From Hydractinia symbiolongicarpus (Eukaryota; Cnidaria; Hydrozoa; Anthoathecata; Hydractiniidae): a DNA stretch of 64,000 nt. The stretch lies in assembly GCF_029227915.1 (NCBI RefSeq), contig NC_079878.1:12464001-12528000 (forward strand). The letters run 5' to 3'. A program made the position numbers and the translations under genes. The notes beneath the pieces were generated by a model. That model was not told the origin of the DNA, ran no database searches, and saw only the letters and a program-made list of their open reading frames with translations. Positions 55,900 to 64,000 of this stretch are shown here, in pieces (the stretch's first letter is position 1; the number at the start of each line of letters is the position of its first letter).

Positions 55900-56697
55900 T
55901 TATAGAAAATCACAATGAGATAAAGGAGGTAAAGTTGGAAGAATTAGTTGAAAAGTTTGAGAAGTGGAAGAAAGGCTAGAAGAGAAAGGGCTAAGGGTGA
56001 ACACAGCAAAATCTAAAGTCATGATTAGTAGCATTGCAGCCAAGTGTGACTTTTTAGTTGGAAAGTGGCCTTGTGGAGTTTGCAAGAAAGGGGTTGGTAG
56101 TAACTCAATTTTTTGTCAGACTTGCAAGCATTGGGTACAGAAGAAGTGCAGTATTATTTTGTGGAAGGTTAAGAGCTGACATCCAGTTAGTATGCAAGCG
56201 TTGCAGAGGTGAGATTAAAGAGAATTAAGTATTTCCAGCTTCAATGATGTACAACAGTGACTCGTTAGAGATAGTTGAGAACTTCTCTTACTGAGAGTCT
56301 TGTCAAATGAGTTAAAAAGTAGGTTGTATGAGGCCTGTGTAAGAAGTGTTATGTTGTACGTTAGTGAGACATGGGCAGTGAAGCAGGAAGATCTGGACCG
56401 TTTAGAAAAGAATGATATGAGAATGGTTAGGTGGATGTGTAACGCCAGTCTGAGAGATAGAAAGAGTTCAGATGAGTTAAGAAGCAGGCTAAGTATCCAT
56501 TGAATTAAAGATGTTATCCAGATAAGAAGATTGAATTGGCTGGGGCACTTGGAAAGAATGGAGTGGGATAATTGGGTAAGAAAGTGTAGAGACTTGATAG
56601 TTCCTGGGGCAAAGCCCAGAGGCAGACCGAGAAAGACTTGGCAGGAGGTTATAAGGACAGACTTGATACAGAGGAAGTTGAGTTAACACAGTCTAAC
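55900..56697 (+). pseudogene. RTE/CFDP2-like LINE 3' part, copy 3, internally deleted
   Basis: Holds 'GLRVNTAKSKVMISSIAAKC' (end of the RT thumb side), then 'CGVCKKGVGSNSIFCQTCKH' with more Cys/His, a PHD-like zinc-finger insert, and then, after a deletion, the C-terminal domain (56300-56697). In-frame stop at 56502. Confidence 0.82.
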
Positions 56698-56989
56698 TTA
56701 TAGCTTATAGAACTGGAAGAAAAGAGGCAGGCAAGAAAAGAACAATTGTGGCAAAAAAATTTAAATTACAGGGACAGGGATAATTAATTAGTTTGTATCA
56801 ATGAAGATTTCTCCGAACGCATATTAAGAATTAAGAAAGGAATTAAAAAGCAAAGACGTAAAAAAGTAAGTTATAAAACATTGATAAAGCAAAAGGCTCA
56901 TAGAGAAAACCACAATTAAAACTTTTCTTTTTTATTCATTTATTGTTGTTTTTTGTTGTTTTATTTATTGCTTTTTCTTATTTTTTACA

Positions 56990-57622
56990 ATGACGACAAC
57001 CATCCAGAAAGGAGCTTCAGTTAGATTTGTGGAAGGTAGGAGGGCAAGGTATAAGCTTTTTTGGATTGGTAATAGTGATGGATATGTAGGAGTTGGCATA
57101 TTCGTTGCAGAGAAGTGGGTAGAAAAAGTAATAGATGTTATGCGTGTTAATAGTCGTATTATAGTGATAAAGTTTTTGATAGGTAATAGGATTGTCACTT
57201 TTCTGTCAGTTTATGCTCCACAGTGTGGACTCAGTGAGGAAGATAAAGATAAGTTTTATGATGAGTTAATAGCAGTCGCATCAAAGTTTGGAAACACTGA
57301 ACTTGTCATGGTGAGTGGCGACTTTAATGGTCATGTTGGGAAGTCATCTGACGGTTATAGAGGTGTGCATTGAGGCTATGGATTTGGAAGCAGAAATAAG
57401 GAAGGGGAGAGATTGCTTCAGTTTGGAATGGCAACGGACATGGTGGTTTGCAACACATCATTCAGTAAGAGACAGAGTAGGCTGATAACATATGAGTCAG
57501 GTGGTTGTAAGACACAGATAGATTACTTCCTGGTTAGAAAGTCAGACAAGAAAGTGGTGAAGGACGTGAAAGTTGTATCGGGGGAAGAGTGTGTTTCCCA
57601 GCATAGGCCGCTTGGTTTGTGA
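56990..57622 (+). pseudogene. LINE apurinic-type endonuclease
   Basis: 'FVEGRRARYKLFWIGNSDG', 'TFLSVYAPQCGLSEEDKDKF', 'ELVMVSGDFNGHVGKSSDGY', 'SRLITYESGGCKTQIDYFL' and 'VSGEECVSQHRPLG' are in the order of EEP endonucleases annotated as CFDP2-like. GDFNGH supplies catalytic D and N; SQH stands where SDH is usual. The N-terminal catalytic Glu region is missing. A stop interrupts at 57371. Confidence 0.88.
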
Positions 57623-57982
57623 TATTATCTTGAAGAGTGTTAAAGAAGCGAAGGGAAAGTACAGGCCCCGTCTTAAAGTCTGGAAGCTGAAGCAAGAGAT
57701 TGTAGCAAAACAATTAAGTGCAAAGTTCAGCAGTTAGCCCACAATGGTCAATGTGATAGTGACAATGTTAAAAGTACTTGGACTACTTTGAAGAATTGTC
57801 TTCTAGATGCTTCTGACGACACCTTTGGGTAGACAAAAGGACCAGCTAGACATAGACAGACCTGGTGGTGGAATAATGAGGTTGATCAGTGTATAAAGAA
57901 AAAAAGGAAACTTTGGAAAGAGTGGAAGTCAGGTGGTAGTAAAAATATTTACTTAGAAGCTAAGTGTTGTGCTCGTACAGCA

Positions 57983-58960
57983 GTGTATAAGGCAAAATTA
58001 GAAACAGAGAGAAACAGATTTGCAGATGTGTTAAGAAGGGAAGACCAGCGCAATGAGGTATTTAAGATAGCAAAGCAAATGAAGAAGACTAATCAAGATG
58101 TTGTAGGTGAGAAGTGTATACGTAATGATGAAGGTGTTTTAGCTAGCACAGAGGAGGAGAAAAGGGTAGCTTGGAAGAATTATTATCAGAGGTTGCTTAA
58201 CAGTGAGTTTGATTGGGATGATGATAATTTGTCTGATGATGATGTTGTAAAAGGGCTAGCTATGCAGATCAAGACAAAATGGGTAGTGGAGGCTATTAGG
58301 AAGTTAAAGATTGGCAAGGCTGCAGAGATGGTAAAAGCAGCTGAATATATTGGAGTTGAGCTTATTACAAGTCTTGCTAATCAGATTATAAAGACTGGTG
58401 CTATTCCGAGTGAGTGGCAGTCGAGTGTAATAGTAAATTGTTTCAAGGGCAAGGGTGATGCATTAGAAAGAGGAACTATAGAGGTTTGAAGTTGGCTTAT
58501 CAAGTAATGAAAGTTATTGAAAGAGTGATTGATAAGTTACTTAGAGAAAGAATTGATATAGATAAGATGCAATTTGGGTTTGTTCCAGGGCGTGGCACTA
58601 CAGATGCAATATTTTTACTCAGACAGCTTCAGGAAAAGTATTTAGAAAAGAGAAAGAATCTCTATTTTGCCTTTGTAGATTTAGAGAAAGCTTTTGATAG
58701 AGTGCCACGTAAAGTTATTGGTGGGCTATGAGAAAATTAGGTGTGGATGAGTGGCTAGTTATGATGGTACAGTCTATGTACAGCAATGTCAGGATTAACG
58801 ATTCACTTAGTGATGAATTTAGTGTAAATGTTGGTGTACATCAGGGTTCTGTACTTAGTCCTTGTTGTTTTTTCTAGTCTTAAGCGCTGTCGATGGAGTT
58901 CAGAACAGGTTATCCATTGTATGTAGATGATTTGGTTCTCATAGCTGAGTTGATGAAAGA
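57983..58960 (+). pseudogene. LINE reverse transcriptase
   Basis: 57983-58489 holds the linker and fingers; a shift at 58486 leads to 'MQFGFVPGRGTTDAIFLLRQ' and 'FAFVDLEKAFDRVPRKV' with the first catalytic Asp. 'VHQGSVLSP' at about 58835 and 'YVDDLVLIAE' at 58920 (catalytic DD) follow in shifted frames. Confidence 0.88.
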
Positions 58961-59289
58961 ATTAGTTAAAAAAGTTTGAGAAGTAGAAGAATCCTTTCTT
59001 CCACTTCTCAAACTTTTACAACTAAGAAACTTTTTCAACTAGAAGAGAAAGGGCTAAAGGTAAACACAGCAAAGTCTAAAGTCATGATTAGTAGCATTGC
59101 AGCCAAGTGTGACCTTGTAGTTGGAAAGTCACCTTGTGGAGTTTGCAATTTTTTGTCAGACCTGCAAGCATTGAGTACATAAGAAGTGCAGTAGTATTGG
59201 TGGAAGGTTAAGAGCTGATATTCAGTTTGTATGCAAGCGTTGAAAAGGTGAGATTATAGAGAATGAAGTATTTCCGGCTTCAATGATGT

Positions 59290-59960
59290 ACAACAGTGGC
59301 TCGCTAGAGATAGTTGAGAACTTCTGTTACTTAGGTGATATGTTGGGCAGTGAAGGGGTGTTGGAAGAAGTGTTACTTGCAGGATAGTTTATGCTTGGAA
59401 AAAGTTCAGAGAGTTACTTTGTTTGTTGACTAGCAAAGTCTTGTCAATTGAGTTAAATGGTAGGTTGTAGGAGGCCTGTGTAAGAAGTGTTATGTGGTAC
59501 GGTAGTGAGACATGGGCAGTGAAGCAGGAAGGTCTTGACCGTTTAAAAAGGAATGATATGAGTTTGGTTAGGTGGATGTGTAACGCCAGTCTGAGAGACA
59601 GAAAGAGTTCAGATGAGCTAAGAAGCAGGCTTAGTATCCGTAGAATTAAAGATGTTATTCAGATAAGAAGATTGAATTGGCTGGGACACTTGGAAAGAAT
59701 GGAGGAGGATAATTGGGTAAGAGACTTAATAGTTCCTGGGGCAAAGCCCAGAGGCATACCGAGAATAACTTGGCAGGAGGTTATAAGGACAGACTTGATA
59801 CAGAGGAAGTTGAGTTTAGATCTAACAAGTCAAGATCAGATTGGAAGAGGGTCATTGATATACCCCGTCCAAGCCATGCTAGCATGGAAAACGGACGTTA
59901 AGCCGAGAATGATGATGACAGAATCTATAATTTTGTTTGAAAATCTATCCCCAAACTAAA
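59290..59960 (+). pseudogene. LINE C-terminal domain and 3' end
   Basis: Same domain as 23780, 31560 and 56300, 'RIKDVIQIRRLNWLGHLERM', then 'DLIVPGAKPRGIPRITWQEV', then the shared 3' sequence 'atgctagcatggaaaacgga' and tail. The ORF start codon at 59492 is not a real start. Confidence 0.85.
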
Positions 59961-60049
59961 TCAAGGAATCGCACTTTCAGATAATTATGATCCAGACAAT
60001 AACTTATTTGACATTCACAAAATTAAAGAAATGTATTGATACTCCTTAC

Positions 60050-61966
60050 TTTGAACTGACTGGACTAAGTTCGAATCCTGACCTAACCAAAAATACTTTT
60101 TCTACACTTCTTTCAAACATTAGAAGCATGCAATAAATTTTGAATCCTTCAAACAGTTTATTTCGCAAACTAAACAGACGTTCAATATAATTTGCCTCAC
60201 TGAGACATGGTTAACAAACGAAACCATCAGTACAAATACGCAATATGATTTAGCAGATTATCATGGTAGTCATTTTCAGCGCAGCACAAATAAAACAGGT
60301 GTTGGTATATGTATATTTGTGCATAACTCTCTCTCATTTAAAGTTCGTAATGATCTTTTTGTTTCTAATCCTGACAATGAGATTTTTACAATAGAAATAG
60401 AAAATAAATGTGGTAAAAATAATGTCATTAGTGTTATATTCCGGCCACCTACCGGTAATATTAACGAGTTTAAATTAAATTTGGATACTCATCTTAGTAT
60501 AATAAATCGAGAGAACAAACGAGTTTTTTTAATTGGAGATTTCAACATAGATTTTTATAATATGACAACAATGCAAACATTCAAAATGTATTTAACGCTC
60601 TCTTCTCCCTAGGGTTTATACCAATAATTAACAGACCAACAGGGTGACAAAGTATATCTAACACAATAATTGACCACATATTTACTAACTCTCTTTTTGA
60701 AAGCCACATCACGTCAGGTATCATAAGAACAGATGTTTCTGACCACTTTTCAGTTTTCTTCACATGCAAAGCTGCTAACGACACTCCATCCATGCAGCGA
60801 ATAAAGATAATTTACAAAAGAAGTTTTCTGAACCAGCTAGCGCAATCAAATTGGGATCAACTGTAAACTGTGAAAGTGTTAATGACGCGTACAATACATT
60901 TATAGAGATGTTCTCTGGCCATTTTAATCAATGCTTTCCATTAAAAAAATTTGTAATAAAAATAAAATCTTTGTTATCACCTTGGATGCCGAAGGGATTA
61001 ATTAAATCATCAAGATTAAAACAGAAACTGTATGTAAAGTACCTAAAATCTAAATCACTTAGAGATAAAGAAACTTATTTAAATTATAAAAACTTATTCG
61101 AGCGACTAAAAAAAATATCCAAAAAAATATAATAGCGCATTAACACAATATAAAAATGACGCAAAAAAAACGTGGCAAATAATTAAAGAAGTTAAAGGTA
61201 AAAAACAAAATGTTCAACATTGTCTTCCAGACAGGATGACATATGACAACAATATTATTGAAAACGATACTGAAATAGGTAACACATTTAACGAATTTTT
61301 TGTAAATGTAGGACCAAATCTGGCTTCAAAGGTTGCAAGCAATGTGAACTATAAATACTATGATGAAGTTCAATTAGAAGAAAATGCATTTAAAGGCCTA
61401 AAAAAGGATAAAGTTTCAGGTTACGGCGTTATTAGTAGTGATCGACTAAACACATTATATATCATATTTTTAAACAATCATTTTCACAAGGCATATTTCC
61501 AGAGCTACTTAAAACTGCTAAAGTAATTCCAGTACACAAATCAGGCGATACTGAGTCGGTCTCAAATTACAGACCAATCCCGATATTGCCAGTATTTTCG
61601 AAGCTGTTGGAAAGAATTATGTATAACAGAGTGTTTAATTACTTTACTAAAAACTCCCTTTTCTATAACAAACACATTGGCGTCCGTCAACAGCACTCAG
61701 CAAAACATGTCATTATGGAAGATTTACCCAATTCCTTTTTAAGCAGTAAATATACCCTGAGTGTATTTATTGACTTTTCAAAAGCTTTTGATAATGCTAA
61801 CCATAAGATTTTATTAGAAAAAATACATGCATATGGTTTACACGGAATTACGTTAAAGTGGTTTGAAAGTTATTTATCTAATCGCACACAGTTTGTCAAT
61901 GTTGGGAATGGCAAAAGAACTAAGAATCTGGTGATAAAATATGTATACGTCAAAAAGACACTGTGA
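60050..61966 (+). mobile_element. Jockey/CR1-like LINE, degraded
   Basis: A second LINE type with no similarity to the RTE-like one. Endonuclease 60130-60790: 'FNIICLTETWLTNETISTNT', 'TGVGICIFVHNSLSFKVRND', 'NKRVFLIGDFNIDFYN', and past a shift at about 60600 'DHIFTNSLFESHITSGIIRT' with 'SDHFSVFF'. Linker 60851-61500. RT 61520-61966: 'IPVHKSGDTESVSNYRPIPI', 'TLSVFIDFSKAFDNANHKIL' (catalytic Asp), 'YGLHGITLKWFESYLSNRTQ'. The sequence leaves the RT before the YADD block. Confidence 0.86.
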
Positions 61967-62084
61967 GGACTATTCTTTTCCTTTTGTCTATAAAAGCTTT
62001 AAATATTTTTCAGATAAATATTTTTCAGAACGTATGCTTTATGTATAAAATGAAAAACAAATCTATACCCCCCCCCCATAATTT

Positions 62085-62315
62085 CTAACATGTTTCACAT
62101 AAAAGGAAGTAAATATTCAACCAGGTCATCTGGTAAGTACTATCCACCATACAGAAAAACTAAGGCCAATAAGTTTTCAACTTCATATCGAGGTCCATAT
62201 ATCTGGAATAGCATACACAAAATTGATAGATTTGTACTTGACAATGAGCGATGCTTTAAATGTTTTCAAAACAAAAGTGAAAACATTTATATTACACAGA
62301 TTGAACAATGAAGTC
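62085..62315 (+). pseudogene. LINE C-terminal end fragment
   Basis: 73 codons: 'STRSSGKYYPPYRKTKANKF' and 'STSYRGPYIWNSIHKID' match the extreme C-terminus of CR1/Rex/Jockey-type ORF2 proteins. About 120 bp of unrelated sequence and a poly-C run separate it from the RT above, so the middle (YADD to C-terminus) is deleted or this is another insertion. Confidence 0.72.
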
Positions 62316-63200
62316 TTGTACTTTTAGATCTTTATTTATCTTTTGCCGGCTTTTGTTATTTAGCATTTTTTACGTAGGTTATTTTAATTCTCTTTTTCAT
62401 GCATATTTTTATATATAAGCATCTTCGTAGCAAGAGCATATGTTATTTCAACAGGTTCTTAATGATAAGACTAGTTATTTGTGAGTTTCCTGGTTTACAA
62501 AGATGTTTAATTGGACAGCATTATTACATATTTTTACTCTTGTAACAATTAAATTTATTGAATTTATTTGGAAAAACATTGGTTTACGAAAAAATATCTA
62601 TCTATCTATGTATGCAGGGAAACTTTTTAGCAAAACACGCGAACAAGCAAACTAACAAACAAGCCAATTTTCATTATGTGTATTAAAGAATTGTGGCTAA
62701 GAATTTGTGTGTCATACAATTTATTGTGTTTTATCTGGACAATGTTGTATTAACATATAAAGTTTTTACGTTATGAAAAATATAAAGTTTATATTATTCA
62801 CATGCAATCTTTTCACAAGTAAAAAACATGTTCGGTTTTGCTTTCTTTCTGCATATTCTTTTGAAATAAGCTTTTACTCGCAGAGGAAAATTTTGCATAC
62901 AAAAACCATTTTTGAAAAGAAGCTTTTGTCCGGAGTGATCAGAATGTTTGATAAAATTTTAAAGCAAGCAGAAATTTTGACAACATCCTACACAGGGCTT
63001 TTTTAAAAGTCTTAATCAACACGTCAAAGGCTTAATCAACACGTCAAAGGCTGGATTTATTCTTGGCTAGTTTTTCTTTCTCTCTTGACACAAAATGTTC
63101 TAATTAGTTTATGTGCAATTTGGTTTGAATTTTATCCCGCCCTCCTCAAATACAAAATTTACAAACAGGCAAGTGATACAACTGGAAATGAACTTTATTA
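62316..63200. other. LINE 3' flank and AT-rich DNA
   Basis: A (TATC)-type tail at 62597-62610 could be the LINE end. 'aaaggcttaatcaacacgtc' is repeated in tandem at 63010-63050. No gene seen. Confidence 0.45.
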
Positions 63201-63213
63201 TTTTTTTATTACT

Positions 63214-63390
63214 ATCTCGCCTGCAAGAATAGTATTGGTTTCCAACTCGTAACTAATTATGTCCCAAATGGTCAATTGCAACGTCATCAACGAGCTTTCA
63301 TGCGCATGTCTCCTAGGGAGATTGCATCAGCACTGCAACAGAACATTGCTTCCAAGTGCAACGCGCTAACCAACTGCGCTATCATGACAG
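63214..63390 (-). repeat. SINE-like repeat with tRNA-like A box, copy 2
   Basis: On the minus strand it starts with 'atagcgcagttggttagcgc', which is the shape of a tRNA D-arm and pol III A box. It runs to the block shared with 13240-13312 ('tgcaattgaccatttggg', 'ggaaaccaatactattctt'). No B box (GGTTCGAnnCC) was found, so it is not a functional tRNA gene. Confidence 0.6.
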
Positions 63391-64000
63391 AAGTAATTTG
63401 TGAATATTTTTTATTTAATTAAAGTTGCTAACCTTTATATTTTGCGGTGTTTTCTCTTTCAGGTTAGTGTGTTAATTAACACAATTTTTTTTACCACTGT
63501 TTTATTCATTTAAGCAAAATAATTTCAATCTTCGTAGTATGACATTTTTTATCACAATACTGTAAACTTCAAAGGGAAAGGACCTATGATGGAAAGGATT
63601 TAAAAATATGCTTTTTCATAAAGGTGGAGGGTATGGGGTGGGGGAATTTAGGGAATATAATATAAGCAAAACCCATGCAATTTTTTCCTAAAAGGCAACA
63701 GAAACAACATTTTAGGCAGATTAGCGCTAAGACAATTAAATTAACTTGCAGAACCTATTCTAAAACGTATCGAGTTAATAATAATTATTGCTTGTGGTGC
63801 AAAAGTTTCTATGAATGGATTATACAAGCTTCTGAAAGTGTACATCAGCATTATTTTAGTTTAGCAAAAGGTATTTTTACTTAATTGTAAAGAAAATAAG
63901 CCCTAACAACATGGATTTATGTTGGCGTGGATTAATGATCGCAGTATCTGACGACGGACAATTCTTTTGCATGTGGATTAACACTTCGCGAGCGCAAAGT
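63391..64000. other. No recognised gene
   Basis: An ORF at 63675-63884 is open but unrecognised. A G-rich segment lies at 63624-63650. Confidence 0.4.

Larger units (their letters stand above)
56700..59930 (+). mobile_element. RTE/CFDP2-like LINE, longest copy
   Basis: Runs from a truncated endonuclease to the 3' tail. It has many stops and shifts, so it is dead. Order: basic stretch 56700-56940 (perhaps ORF1 end or linker), endonuclease 56990-57622, linker, reverse transcriptase 57983-58960, zinc-finger region with its centre deleted 59020-59190, C-terminal domain 59290-59900, (ATG)n tail at 59908-59919. Clade call (RTE or near relative) rests on the CFDP2-like endonuclease. Confidence 0.88.

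Noticed and set aside
60060-60090. 'gttcgaatcc' as a tRNA B box
   Set aside because: No A box at the right distance; inside LINE sequence.
63361-63390. tRNA gene on the minus strand
   Set aside because: Only an A-box/D-arm-like segment is present; no anticodon arm, B box or acceptor stem.

Overview
The window is AT-rich eukaryotic DNA with long introns, sparse exons and a heavy load of decayed mobile elements. Exons are bounded by GT/AG sites and no operon-like coding is seen. The repeat mix (nonautonomous Helitrons, a SWIM/MULE-type transposon, Copia, RTE/CFDP2-like and Jockey/CR1-like LINEs, a Penelope-type GIY-YIG fragment) and a divergent KMT5A-like SET gene point to an invertebrate animal. 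A cnidarian, perhaps a hydrozoan, is my best guess, but that is inference.

Layout. 1-4.1 kb: interspersed repeat R1, then a degenerate tandem array and unexplained sequence. 4.2-7.4 kb: minus-strand KMT5A-like SET gene with two C-terminal C2H2 zinc fingers, next to a foldback pair and MITE-like elements. 8.3-13.8 kb: small MITEs, a Helitron-like end, one short ORF (9879-10169), microsatellites and a 128-bp tandem repeat. 14740-16614: a complete MULE-type transposon with a perfect 9-bp target duplication, mosaic inverted repeats and a broken ZSWIM-like transposase. 18.0-18.8 kb: a decayed reverse transcriptase.

19.3-55.2 kb, plus strand: a series of short exons that chain by splice phase. Three exons (19321-22006) form one phase-consistent block and ten more (28654-55220) a second; at least one joining exon is missing or they are two genes. 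I do not recognise the product. The introns hold two tandem Helitrons, two Copia remnants (one plus, one minus), RTE-type LINE 3' ends, more R1 copies, a Penelope-type fragment and other repeats.

55.9-62.3 kb: nested or adjacent LINE copies: a rearranged RTE/CFDP2-like 3' end with its zinc-finger insert, a longer copy of the same family running from endonuclease to 3' tail, then a Jockey/CR1-like element. 62.3-64 kb: no gene; a SINE-like repeat with a tRNA-like A box.

Nothing here is a clearly new molecular system. The most distinctive items are the phase-consistent unknown gene, the intact-ended MULE with tandem TIR sub-repeats, the head-to-tail Helitron pair and the SET plus zinc-finger gene.
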